Source: Davidsoniella eucalypti (Eukaryota > Ascomycota > Sordariomycetes > Microascales > Ceratocystidaceae). From it: 64,000 bases of DNA. A model generated the notes under the pieces. The model was not told the DNA's origin. It saw nothing but the letters and a program-made list of their open reading frames with translations, and made no database searches. The DNA lies in contig RMBW01000052.1 of the NCBI GenBank assembly GCA_004009845.1, positions 124,001 through 188,000 on the forward strand, in the 5' to 3' direction. Shown one piece after another: positions 20,337-32,192 of this stretch. The position numbers were made by a program, and so were the translations under genes. Within the stretch, counting starts at the first letter, position 1. Each line of letters starts with the position of its first letter.

Positions 20337-22060
20337 TTATACGTTCCGATCAGTTCCTGACGACTTTCCCTTCTCCTCATGTTCGTGGTGATGGCGAGCA
20401 TCAAAGGTCTGGATAGGCTTGCGACGGATAGCCTGGACTAGCTTCTCCTCATCACGGTACATCCAAGCCTTGAACGACGCAGTAGAGGCAGGGTAGAAGA
20501 TACGGTTGCGGTCACTCTCGAGGCGCTTCAACATGACGTCTAGATCCAAGCTCTGGGCAGCAATGATGTCCAGCTCATCAGCGACTTGATCACAGAACAT
20601 ATCCAGAGGCAAATCGTTGACGTCCATGCCGAAGGGGTTCTCAATCTCACGACCAATGAACAAGATACCAAGGATAATGTATGAGGCGACGATGGAAGCA
20701 GGGATGGTGATCCAGCCAAGGTAGTTGTACAACTGGAATGGCAGCACACACACGTAAACCCAGGTGATCTGCGAGATAGCGATGCCATAGGCAATAGGCA
20801 GAGGAGTGGTCAAAACACGCTCGGTACCAGTCAGGATATCATTTAGAGAGGCAATGCTGTTGAAGGCGATAGTGTGCTGCATGGGGATGGTCAACTTGCC
20901 ATCAGCAATCAGAGTGTCGACGTAGTGCGAAAGGTAGTTGAGGATCTCTAGAGGTAGGTTTCCTAGAGGCTGACGAGCACGCTTCACAAGCTTACGAGGG
21001 TTAGACTCGGCAAAGGAAAAGCCCAGGTGCTCACCAATACCCTTGAAGAATCCCTTGCGAATGATCAGGTCCTGGATGCTGACATCTTGACTAGCACGAC
21101 CAGCAAAGGTGTCGAGATGCGATACGAGATGAACCAGGTCAGGGTACGCGGTGTAAGGTTCATAACGGAGCTTGTGCTTCAGGGCTACGGAAAAGGCAAC
21201 AAGAAGGTTGGTAGCGGTCCTGGATAATGAAATTTCAGGGTTAGTATGATTGTCAATGGCAAACAAGCTTTTTTGCGCCTTGTTTTTGCTCTTGTGCAGG
21301 AAAAGACATACATGGAGTGAAGCAAGTGATTCTTCTTCTTTTCTGGGTCGTTTTCTTTAGCATTGATCCAGATAATGCGTCCCAGTTGCTGCGAGCACAA
21401 GATAAGCTGAGACCAGTATTTACGGCCTTCGTTGTAGCGTTCATAAGCAGTGGAACTGCGCAAAGATAGACCCAGAGACACCATGAAACCAGTAACGGTC
21501 AGGACGACGGAGTTGACACCAACTGCGGCAATGTTAGTATATTATAGCTTTTTGATATTGGCTTATTGGCACTTACGAGAGTAGATGTGCTTGGAGATGA
21601 TGGTGATGCATGTAGACCAGGCACCAATCCACAGTAATGGCACAATCATGGACGGCAAGATACTGCCGTGCATTTGCATGAACATGGGCCATTTTGAGTG
21701 CTTGGTTAGATCTCTAGGACCTTTCTATAGCATTTGTTAGTGGACCATGGTTTGTATGAAGTCGTGTTTGTTCCTCTCTCGCCGTGGACGGGAAGGTAGA
21801 GTAGTTTAGCGTACAAAGTAGTTTTCAATTTCAAGCGAGTTGGCGCGGTTGAGCTGATTTGGCGTGCCGCTCAGGACAGGAGATAGTGGTGAGCGGATGG
21901 TGCCGTCGTGGCTGACTTGGCGAGTAGCATCGATGCTGAGACCGAGAGATCCGGCCTGGGCAGCAGCATGGCCGCTAGCAACCTGTTCCTCGGTGCGAGT
22001 GCGCTGAGGAATCACGATGGTAGGGTGAGGTTGCGCGAAGCCAGCACCGTCCTCGCCCAT
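20337..22060 (-). CDS. Bestrophin-family (UPF0187) anion channel
   Basis: Four exons, 21815-22060, 21577-21724, 21312-21522 and 20337-21219, join in frame to 495 residues. Introns are 90, 54 and 92 bases with GTAAGT, GTACGC or GTATGT donors. The family forms membrane chloride/anion channels. Residues 1 to about 80 are a soluble Ser/Pro-rich tail. Hydrophobic segments follow (near SILPSMIVPLLWIGAW and VVLTVTGFMVSLGLSLRSS), then the conserved STAYERYNEGRKYW. Later come the paired membrane segments ITWVYVCVLPFQLYNYLGW and IPASIVASYIILGILFIG, followed directly by REIENPFGMDVNDLPLD, a strong family signature. The C-terminus is His- and charge-rich. The starting ATG at 22060 follows a CT-free leader with no in-frame upstream ATG in good context. 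Confidence 0.9.
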
Positions 22061-25000
22061 GATGAAGACTGCGAAGGGGTGTTGTGTGTGTTTGTGTGTG
22101 GAACCAAGATTGGCTCTGAGTAAATGCGATATAGCAAGCGATCTTGAACTGCGCTGTGCTGTCGGGGACGGATATAATTGTATATATAGGATGTGATATA
22201 CAGATAGAGCGACTGTGGTGTGCTTATACAATAAGACGGATCGTGTTTATGGGAAAGAGTATTTATATAAATAGAGAAGCAAAGACGGTAATACGTAGAG
22301 AGCACCAATGAACGGCCCGTGAGTTTCTGCCAACAACAGATGGAAAGGGAAACAAGAAATAAAGAAAAAAGGAAAGGATGGGAACGAGAAGCAGAGGCCG
22401 TGATTCTAAAATAAAGGTAGAAAATAGAGACAGAAAGCAAAGCCAAGTCAAAGAACGAATGAAACGAGCACGGATTTGGGAGAATGGATTAATAGAAAAT
22501 CAAGAATATATATTTATAATAATAATAGAAAAAGCCACATACTAAACAGAAAATAAAATCAAACAATAAATAAATAACAAGAAACATACGAACGAACTCA
22601 AAAAGAAGCTACGCAACGCAACGCAAGCAAAGCGAAGCAACCACGCAATCAAGTGAATATGGTAATACCCAAATACAACCGCCCAGCCCAGCGTTCACTG
22701 ACAGTATGCAGCAGTTTCTACATTACGGAGAGGGGATCTGACCCACCCAGTCCAGGATTAATTCTCTTCTTTTCTCTCGCTCTCTTTTCTTTTGCTGACT
22801 GCATCACATATACGGCCGAATTCCTCGCCTTGACCAGCCCAGAAAACGTCTTTAATGTCATCCAAGAGAAAGCGCAAATGAAGCCAGAAGCAGGACCGGG
22901 GTTGCGCTCGCGATAAAATACGGCAATTACTGATTTCCTGTTTCTTTGTACTGTGTATTGTTGTACTGTGTGTTTGCATTGCGACGCTGAAATGGCGGGG
23001 CGGGCAGCAGCTTTTTTCCTTTTTCTTTTTAATTTCCATACTAATCCGACTTCTCTATAGCACGAGTACAACGAAAGAAAAATCCGACAAGACTCCAAGG
23101 ACCCTAGTACATGTGTTAGTAGTGTCTTCTTTGTAACAGGGGATCAGGCGCTGCCAGACTAACGAACTTGTGACTGATTCTCGCCCTCCCATATCAACAA
23201 CGAATCGGCAGCATTTCCCAGACAGAAAAGCATCCGTTGCGATAGATCATTGCCATGCTCCTTTGGATAACTGACTAAATAAAAATCAATCATTGTTGGC
23301 CCTAGAGCCGGCTCAGCGTTGCGTGGACTTACAGGGATCCCGCCATGAGATCTCCTAGTCCTTCTTTCTTCGTTCCTGGCAGGTCTAGATGCTTCCTGGG
23401 TTCCCCTAGATGCCAGGCCTGCATCTTGCATCTATTGACGGCAAACAACCACTGCCTAGCCACTGATAGTTAGCATCGACACGAATTACCGTCGTCAGTG
23501 GCGGCTTTCTTGCCTACCAGGCTTGCTTTCTATTGATCTAGCTGACTAGCCGCTAACAAACCGCATGTTAACTTCGTAGTCTAAGTCTAGGCTCAACATG
23601 CCAACTACTCCCATCACAATAATCAAAATACGAGTCCCGAATTCCAGCCTTTTGGGGGATTTTGTAATCGAGCCAGTCTCAGTGTCACCGTGCAAAAGAA
23701 TGGCAAATATGATAATTGTGTCATCATTCAATCAGGCCAGGACGCTCACTAAACACCTCAAATGGCAATGATACACACGACAGTTCTTCACCCACCCACA
23801 CACGCCATTCCTGTCCCAAAAGGATTCTTCTCTGCTCGGTAAAAGAACCCAGGAAAGATACAACTAGCTTGTTCATTGTCATCTCTAAGATGAGGGCGGG
23901 AAACAAGAAAAAAATATTAAAGTTAACTGGCTAAGTCCTTGTAATAACTACCATAATCTTATAATCCAGACAGCCCAATAGCCAACGCTAGAACCGCCCA
24001 AAGGTCAGGCCAGACCGCAGTATAACGGACTTACTGTCTATTCTGGGCGAACTGATCCCACCAACCAACACATACCACAGGTCAGTCAGTGCTGTTTTAT
24101 CTGTCTAACTACTAGAAACTATCCGACTTATGATTCACCGCTGTGAGAAGATTAGAAGCCTCCAGCCCTGTACTGCCTCCTCTCGCCCCTGTCTGTGGAT
24201 ACCCAACACTTGTGGCTTGGCTTGAACAAAGACAAACAACGGACAGCCAGCCATCGTTATAACACCAGAGCCAGGGGACAAGCAGAATACAAGACACTTG
24301 TTGCTGCTAAAGTCTCATCATGAGCACTTACAAGTATGTATCTGCAAGTAAATGAAGAGACAAAATCAGGTCCCAGAACATCAGTTTATGACATCTATAG
24401 ACTTTAAATACATGTATGTCTCTCTTTTACTGTACTTTTAGTTGTCCCCGCCAATCTCCATGTCCATGGTGCTATAATCCCTATATTGCCTGCCCCCTTG
24501 TAGTTGCTTCTTTAGATTTCCATAGGCTCGAGCAGAACCAACCAAGATCTCTGAAAGAAAGAAAAAGTATCCGAAGGATGATGCATAAACGCATGCAAGC
24601 TGTGCTTTTGGATTTTGGGAGTAGTATTAGTATATCCACAACTGTATCACATACTCCTGCTGACCGTTCCAGCGGTTAGCATTGGCATAATCATGAGAAA
24701 ATGAGCAGAGCCTGCATCAGCCAGGGAGAAAGGGTCTGTGTATATTTGTAGTTTCATTTGTATTTTCTTTTGCCGGGTATTTTACAACTACTAATACTAC
24801 TATTGTTTGCTTTCCCATAAGTAGCAAGACCCTGTTTACCCACTAACTAGACCAGTCTTGGTAAATGTAAACAAATACAGATGGATATACATCTGTATAT
24901 CTCATTTCTCATTTACTACATACGTAGCTTTGTGAAAAAAAACAATATATCAAACTCCTATATCTATATAGGTGCCCGTAATATGTATCAACTTGTCATG

Positions 25001-26850
25001 TCCACCTTGAGTTGCAATGATAGACGCCGTATATTGACCACTTGCATTATACATACAATGTGCATATAGCCGAGTCAGGCTAGAAATAACCGTTTACACT
25101 TGCATCATGGGCTAACAGCATCAAGCCACAGGCGCTACCACGATGAGGAAAGGAACAAAAGGAAAAAAGAAAAAAAACCTTGCTCCGTTCTTGGCATCGA
25201 TTTTATCATCTCGTAACGTACTTCCTCCGCTATTATGCATCTATTGTTGCATTGCAGCCAAATAGTAGTGTTCAGGGCTTTGTATCTTAGGATAGGTGCT
25301 ACGTAGCTATTAAAGCTCCATTTCCACCTTGATAATAATAAATGAAGAAAAAAAGCATGTTTATACAGTCGTATTCTTTGTACATTTACTTTGTCGACAA
25401 ACTCAGGGCCTTCCTAAGGGTCTTCAGGATTCCAACCACTTACACAGTATATATGTACGACCATACACTATTTACAATCATGTATATCCGTCGTATATGC
25501 ATGCATCTCGCCCACAGAAAGGCTCTACCTGAGTCATATGTTCGGCCTGAAAAACCGGTATCCAATAATGTGTGTACCCGTGACAGCCAGATATTGATCT
25601 TTGGTTTTGGTATACGATAAGTGGTTGACATTACATATCAATAATCATCTACCTGTGATTTTCAACAAGTTCTTACTTCTTTTGATTGTCATGATGACCG
25701 TATGTGTACCACCATTCTCATCGAGTTTTTGTTCGGGATGTCATGAAATGGATTATTGACTACTAGTTATGATATGCCGTGTCCACAAATAACTACTGCT
25801 TGCACCAAGTAACAACCCATATGTAGATCATACATGTGAATAAATGTCTACACAGTACACTATCCTCTTTTTTGCCAAGATTTGACTTCTGGCACCACAA
25901 GTCACAAGCCTAGGTCTTTTAAAGACATCTTTTCTCCTCCTATCTCCTGCACATCTAGCAGTGTTTTGTGCCCCATTCCAACATGGCGGCTTAGTCGCTA
26001 GACTCTCAAGGGGCTATTTCAGGTTTTACCCCAAAACGCTACACCCACTATGGATGATTTTCGCCATTTTGGCACGAGTTACCGCTGCATCTCTGGCCAT
26101 GTTTATCAAGCTATAAATGGAATTGTATGATTGTATTTGTTTGATTCCCTCCAGTTGCTGATCCGTTTTGATGTGTGAGGCTATCAATGCTAGATCTTGC
26201 CGTCAAAACCAACAGCTTAACGTGTCTAACATAGGCTTATGTTAACGATTGTATAGCCCTACTATCTTGCCGTCATCTTAGACATCAGCAGTACTACAAT
26301 AATACTGGTGATATTCATCAATAAACCCTTTCATACAAAGGCCTAACTAATACTGACAGATAATGACCCACCTTCGACTATAGATATATGATGAACACCA
26401 TGGAACAGTACGACTCGTGCTGTAATTGAGTTGTTCGTCACATCTCACATGTGGTGTTACTGTCATATGTGAATTAATATTTAGCCAAGTGATCACTAAG
26501 ATCACTAAACGGTGCTGATAATGTCAGTAGTGGCTTAAAGGGCTTGATTGATATGAGAAAACAGGCAAAAACAAGAAGAAAAGAGCTAACAGGGGCCCAA
26601 AGTCTTGTGTTTTTTGTTCCAGGAAGAAACTATAGATGTACTTGTTTTTCAGGTTTCTTTTCCCTAATGAACAATAAAAACTGTCTTTCAAATCTCCAGG
26701 GTCCACCCTGTACTGTTCTCAGAGCCCTATTCTGAGACTTCTTGGCAGATTCTAGGCCATGTGGGGCATCCTTCAATATAATATATCGGCTAACGTGAGC
26801 CAATCAATAGAATGAGTATCTTGTATCCAAGTTTGGATTCTACCCGAAAA

Positions 26851-26945
26851 CCTGTCTGGCACTGGCAGACAGGTGTCCGCAAAGGTGCCTTAGAAATAAT
26901 AGCGAAAAGTGTGGCGTCGTATGCCCTATAATTTGCGCCACACTT
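26851..26945. repeat. Two consecutive inverted repeats upstream of RPS20
   Basis: CCTGTCTG (26851-26858) and CAGACAGG (26866-26873) form an 8-bp perfect hairpin arm pair with a 7-base loop. Then AAGTGTGGCG (26907-26916) and CGCCACACTT (26936-26945) form a perfect 10-bp pair with a 19-base loop. They lie 230-320 bases upstream of the RPS20 start codon. They could be dyad protein-binding sites or the ends of a very small foldback element. Confidence 0.6.
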
Positions 26946-27106
26946 ACACATCTTATCGCAAATTTAGTTGGAAAAAAAATTGTGGGTGAGAAAGCTAAGT
27001 AAAAAAAATGGGCCAACTATTGTATTCGGACCCGCGATGGTAGGAAGACCACTTGGACATATCTTTTGTTTTCTTTGTACAAATAAACCCATCGTCATCA
27101 CTTTGC

Positions 27107-27113
27107 CGTGACG
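27107..27113 (+). promoter_or_regulatory. CGTGACG motif before RPS20
   Basis: CGTGACG lies 61 bases before the RPS20 ATG. The same seven bases occur before RPL16 at 30723-30729. It overlaps the inverse of the ribosomal-protein HomolD box (CAGTCACG read backwards begins CGTGAC). The role is inferred from position and sharing only. Confidence 0.35.
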
Positions 27114-27173
27114 CATTTGCTATCTTACGCTCCGAGTCTTGACGACACCACCTCTTTTTTTAAATCCATCAAA

Positions 27174-27928
27174 ATGTCTTACCAGAAGGGAGAGAAGGAC
27201 TTCGCTGAGGCCCCCGTATGTTGAGAACCCCGGACACACACCATGCCATATCATGAACACCACACGGTGGTTATTTTGAAATACAATATGCTAACGGACT
27301 TTTCTTTCCCGATATATAGAAGGCCCACAAGATCCGCATTACTCTGTCCAGCCGCAATGTCCAGTCTCTGGAGCGCGTCTGCAAGGAGCTGATTGAGCGT
27401 GCCCGTGGCAAGGAGCTGCCCGTCAAGGGCCCCGTCCGCCTTCCCGTATGAACCCCCCCATGAACCTCACACTTGAACCGAGAACCGATATAAGCTATGG
27501 AATGAGTGATTGGGTGGCACACCAAAACCTGGAGCCAATTGGTCAAAATCAAAATCGGCTAGAGTTATCTAGCTGATATCACATGCTACTGAGTCATGAT
27601 ATCCAGATGCTTACGCATTGGGATACTACGATATAGTAAACATGGTGATTCCTGAAACTGAATGGCACTGCTCGGCTCGAACTTCCAAGGCTATATCGGC
27701 AACGGCACCATCAATGATAGCATATGATTACTAACTCCCCAACAGACCAAGAACCTGACCATCACCACCCGCAAGACCCCTTGCGGTGAGGGTTCTAAGA
27801 CCTGGGACCGCTACGAGATGCGCATCCACAAGCGCCTGATCGACCTCCGTGCCCCCACCGATGTTGTCAAGTCCATCATCGTCAACATCGAGGCTGGTGT
27901 TGAAGTTGAGGTCACCATTGCCGCTTAA
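27174..27928 (+). CDS. RPS20: 40S ribosomal protein S20 (uS10)
   Basis: Three exons, 27174-27215, 27320-27445 and 27746-27928, encode 116 residues beginning [14 protein letters not shown]. Introns are 104 and 300 bases, with GTATG donors and TATAG or AACAG acceptors. Exon 2 contains [19 protein letters not shown] and exon 3 contains [20 protein letters not shown] and [17 protein letters not shown], all typical of eukaryotic uS10. It sits in the head of the small ribosomal subunit. Codon use is strongly biased to C-ending codons, as in highly expressed genes. The second intron is unusually long for this genome. Confidence 0.97.
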
Positions 27929-28800
27929 ATGCGTTCGGCATTTCAATGCTGGTTGACCCGTAGTACGTGTGGCACTCTCAACGTGAAAGTTGCTACGTCA
28001 TATATGCTTTAGGTCAATGGAAGACACAAGGAAAAAAAGTAAAAAGGCTTCATGGGGAGCCAGGTGTTGGCGTTGTTTTTATGAATAAAAAATGCTCCAT
28101 TCCTTTCTCCTAACACTAATATAGACTGTGATGATGCATTGCCGTGATGAGTAAATCTGATTATGGGATATTTTATGATCGCTGTAGTAATCATGATTAT
28201 AGAAGCAAGTACCGTTTGGAAGTCGTCATCAGCTGGGACTTTGTGAAATTACATCAAGGTTCGCGTGCAACTCCAATTGGCGATTGCATGTTGGATATTG
28301 TATTGACTGCTTAGATGTTACTCTATCATGAAGTTTTGAGTATTCTGAGAAATTGAATTGAATTTATGAAATGTATTCACTTTCATTGTAAATTGCATAA
28401 CTAATTATGTGCAGATAGTAGGCTTAGTCAGTTAGACGTGAAAAGGCCAGTTCGTTCTAACTGACATCTAACATATTTAGCCCAATTTCGCGATTTCTTT
28501 CATTTTCCCTTTAAAAAACTGGTCCAAACTGTGCAAGTTTCGCCACTTCCCATCCGAGCCTACAATTGAACATTCAAACTCAAAAACGAGGCCTTCCTAT
28601 TAATTTGAGCTTGTGCAATCTGATCACAAATCTCAGCCCGTCCCCGAATCGACGAACGACACGTCCTAAAACTTCATTTTCAATCCTTCCCATCGGAGAG
28701 TCGTTGTGTTTTGCTGCATGTTGCTATCACTGCTGTTAACAAGCGCCCAATTGGCGCACGTATCATCTCTGGTCGTTCATCGGGCGAGCCTAACTGGTGC
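27929..28800. other. Intergenic stretch
   Basis: 3' end of RPS20 and promoter of the BAG-domain gene, both on the plus strand. AT-rich in the first half. No further feature seen. Confidence 0.5.
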
Positions 28801-29991
28801 ATGAGTTGGGCACGAAAGGTCCTTTTTTTTCTTCGTTTTTTTTTTCTCGTTTTTTTCGGCTGTTAATAAAGCCGTCGTCTATTTGTTCCACTGGTCAATC
28901 CATCTGCCCTATTAATCAGCCGGTAGTCCTTTCCCCAGGGCCACCGCATACTCACATTCAAAGTGGCTTCCCTACACTCCATTCCACCAGTACGCCCCAG
29001 CAATGGTGCGCTGGACAGCTTAATAGCTCTACTCCCGGAACCTGCTCGGATACGCGCTAACGACGTCATCGTCACCCTCAACACCATAATCGATAACCAC
29101 ATCCACGACATCGCAGCCTACACTGGCTTTTCGAATGCCGCTATCACCAACACGCTTCTTGCCACCTGCATTGTAATCGCCATAACAATCATGTCTCGTT
29201 TCCGTCCACCATGGAACGACTACCAGTCAGGCCCGATCAACATCTCCAGCAATGACTACTCCTACATCACCGCAAAGGAGGCCATGTCGGAGAATTCTCT
29301 GCACGGAAACCGGTCGCCCGGATCTGCCGACTCCGAGGTGGACGACGATGTGATTTTCCTGGTCTACGATGGAAACCGCCGTCGCACATGCTTCCCTCCC
29401 TACAGCATTGCCGATGGCAAAGTCCTCATTTCAGATATCCGCATGCGCGCCGGCCTGCTATTCAACATCAACGCTACTCTGCTCAACAGCGCCAAAATAG
29501 CATACAAGGGCCGTACCGTCGGCAACGGCGACGACAGCGTTGTTCGTGACTTTGGCGTCAAAAACAACAGTGAGGTGACAATCGTCGTGGAGAACGGCGA
29601 GTCATCCTCCAAGGGCCGCAAGCCCAAGAAATCCAAGAAACGCAACGGCGAAGAGTCTGATACCGCTGAAGGCTCTGCTCGTCCCCGCGATGCTGTGAAG
29701 CCACTGGTGGCCAAGGCTGAAACTCCTTATGAGCAAGTCGTCGAGATTGAAAAGTGGTTTAACCAAGAACTGCAGGCCGTTTGCGAGGATTATATCCGTT
29801 CCCCTCCCGCTGATCCCAAGAAGCGCGAACAGGAGTGGCGCAGACTTACGGAAACTATCATGCAACATGTCACCTTGAAGCTTGATGCTGTCGAGCCCAA
29901 TGGCGATCAGAAAGTGCGCGCAAAGCGCAAGGAGGTTACTAAACGTACTGAGTCTATCATGAAAAAGCTAGACGAAGCTAAGAGCGCATGA
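28801..29991 (+). CDS. BAG-domain Hsp70 co-chaperone with membrane anchor and ubiquitin-like domain (Snl1/Bag type)
   Basis: The main frame runs 28939-29991 but has no ATG before residue 77 of the open frame, which would cut off the membrane segment. A 6-codon first exon (28801-28818, MSWARK) joined across 28819-28938 (donor GTCCTT, acceptor CCCCAG) restores an ATG in frame and gives 356 residues. Domains in order: hydrophobic anchor ITNTLLATCIVIAITIM (about 77-92); ubiquitin-like domain (about 140-225, containing VIFLVYDGNRRR and NNSEVTIVVENG); Lys-rich linker KGRKPKKSKKRNG; and BAG helices (about 270-354, starting YEQVVEIEKWF). BAG proteins release nucleotide from Hsp70; Snl1-type members sit in the ER/nuclear membrane. 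The first exon is the least certain part. Confidence 0.8.
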
Positions 29992-30744
29992 ATGCAATCC
30001 ATGGCATGGGCTACTACAACTCCGGCAACGATGTGTCATTATGGTAAATACTTTTTTTTCATCTTGGCAAATATGTTATATTACCATTTCTCAACTGCAA
30101 ATATCAATTTGTCTTGTTCTGCTATTTTTTTCCCTTCAAAACTAATAAACAATTACACTTCGTGTCATGATCTCTTTGCATGTTTTTGCCTATAAAAAGG
30201 GCACAGTGATAAATGCACTTGTTCATAAAAGAGGGGCATAGAGGGGCAATTGGTTGCACCATGTTCATATCTGTTCATGCTGATTCTACAGCCTCTTTGA
30301 GAAGGCTATACTTAATACCCAGTATATGGGTACTGTTTTAACCAAAGTACTCCGTTTTTTAACAGTAGTGCAGTAATATCAAGCCTCATCCATTTAGCCC
30401 TAAGCCACATTTGAGGCACACATTTGGGGGAACTCTATGCCGAAAAAGTCTAGCCCCACTCCTAGAGGCACAACTCCCACCCACCACCGCACTGAATTTT
30501 CAGTATTGGAAACCCTGTCCAGCGAAAAATCACCGGACTAGGACAGCCACGCCCACTAACTGTGGATTTACCGCTTTGCTCACGTTTTTTTTTTACCCTA
30601 TTTTTTTCTTAGTGCTTGAGGCTTGCTGACCCGTTGCTAAACACCGCAAGTTTTGTTCCTGTCTTGCCTGTCCGCTGATTCTTTTTCTTCTTTCATACCC
30701 GTCGACGAGTAACGAATCCGCCCGTGACGAAACGAATATCCACG
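29992..30744. other. Intergenic stretch
   Basis: 3' end of the BAG gene and promoter of RPL16. T-rich runs around 30585-30610. Contains the CGTGACG motif near the RPL16 start. No gene seen. Confidence 0.5.
30723..30729 (+). promoter_or_regulatory. CGTGACG motif before RPL16
   Basis: Same seven bases as before RPS20, here 16 bases upstream of the RPL16 ATG. Likely in the 5' leader or at the transcription start. See the RPS20 copy for reasoning. Confidence 0.3.
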
Positions 30745-31964
30745 ATGTCGACCTTCGAGCCGGTTGTAAGTCTGCCTCTTATGCCGATCTACTTTCAACA
30801 GGCCGGGAAACAAATATCTGCGAGCGTATATACGTCGACGAGAAACATCGAGATCTTGCCGTTCTAGTATCGTCATCACCACTCGAAATTCTTCTTTTCT
30901 TGGTTGTGAACCACGATCAAGATCACGAACGAAAAGAATATGGGACGTACCAATCGTCACTTGTACACACACGACAGAGGAACATATAATCAGACATCTC
31001 AATCTTATATTCTCGAATTCTCATAGCCAAATCGACGACAACTCAAGCGAAGCAGATATCAATACCCCGGGCCTTCGAAATCACAGCTTAGCTCATATTT
31101 ACAACCAAGATCTTTATTATACGAACATATCGCTGATATATTGTTTACTAGATTGTCATTGATGGCAAGGGTCATCTGCTGGGCCGTCTGGCCAGCATTG
31201 TCGCTAAGCAGCTGCTGAACGGCCAGAAGATTGTTATTGTCCGCTGCGAGGCCCTTAACATCTCCGGAGAGTTCTTCCGTGCCAAGCGTATGTTACTGCC
31301 GTTCTGAAATATACACGATATATCTTATCATACTAACATAATGGCCAACAGTCAAGTACCACGCTTACCTGCGCAAGGCCACCCGCTTCAACCCCACTCG
31401 CGGTGGTAAGATATTCCTCATTACTGTACTTTTATGCTACACCAGCTAAGACTACACTACAACCACGACTGGACAAAAACTCTAATCGCAGTCGATTTAC
31501 AGGTCCCTTCCACTTCCGTGCCCCTTCGCGCATCTTCTACAAGGCCGTCCGTGGTATGATCCCCCACAAGACCGCCCGTGGCGCTGCTGCTCTTGAGCGC
31601 TTGAAGGTCTTCGAGGGTGTCCCCCCCCCTTACGACCAGAAGAAGAAGATGGTTGTCCCCCAGGCTCTGCGTGTACTGCGCCTGCAGCCCGGCCGCAAGT
31701 ACTGCACTGTCGGTCGTCTGTCCCACGAGGTCGGCTGGAAGTACCAGGATGTCGTTGCCCGGTATGTCATCTCTCTATCAATAACCATATCGAAACGTTG
31801 AAGTTGATACTAACTAATTATATAGTCTGGAGGAGCGGAGAAAGGCCAAGGGTGCCGCTTACTACGAGCGCAAGAAGCTGGCCCAGAGACAACTGTCTGA
31901 GGCCAAGAAGAATGCTACGGTTGATTCCAAGACGACCTCTGCTCTGGAGTCTTTCGGTTACTAA
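30745..31964 (+). CDS. RPL16: 60S ribosomal protein L16/L13A (uL13)
   Basis: Five exons, 30745-30765, 31152-31287, 31352-31405, 31503-31761 and 31826-31964, join in frame to 202 residues starting MSTFEPV. Introns are 386, 64, 97 and 64 bases. Family features are clear: [57 protein letters not shown] and [20 protein letters not shown]. The protein belongs to the large ribosomal subunit. Codon bias is strong, as for RPS20. The first intron is unusually long and comes after only seven codons, a common place for regulatory introns in ribosomal protein genes. Confidence 0.97.
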
Positions 31965-32168
31965 ATTCACAATATGATATTTTGACCGGGATTTGTCCAT
32001 GTCTCGATTGCGGTTTTTCATTTAGATCGGCGCGGCGGGCCAGAGGGAATATTCTTCATGTTTTTTTACCTTTTTTTGCTGAGCTGGGCACACAAAAGAA
32101 TGATCAAAAGCTCAGTGAGGGTGGGAAAAAGCAGATGTGTTTCGGTAACAAAACAGAAAGAGGACTGG

Positions 32169-32192
32169 GGAAATGGAAATGGAAATGGAAAT
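32169..32192. repeat. (GGAAAT)4 microsatellite
   Basis: Four perfect copies of GGAAAT in the probable 3' flank of RPL16. Confidence 0.9.

Larger units (their letters stand above)
22061..27173. other. Five-kilobase gene-free stretch
   Basis: No gene supported. Left part is the leader and promoter of the anion-channel gene (A-rich on the plus strand to about 22620). The middle (23.1-26.5 kb) has many short frames and a few GC-richer patches. A 90-codon minus-strand frame at 23159-23431 is the most coding-like but has no recognisable domain. The right edge has two inverted repeats (26851-26945) and the RPS20 promoter. Confidence 0.55.

Noticed and set aside
23159..23431. 90-codon minus-strand frame with a coding-like second half
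   Set aside because: No family, no splice partners and no neighbouring exon found; kept only as a note in the gene-free stretch.
27446..27745. snoRNA inside RPS20 intron 2
   Set aside because: No well-formed C/D pair or H/ACA two-hairpin layout could be drawn by eye.
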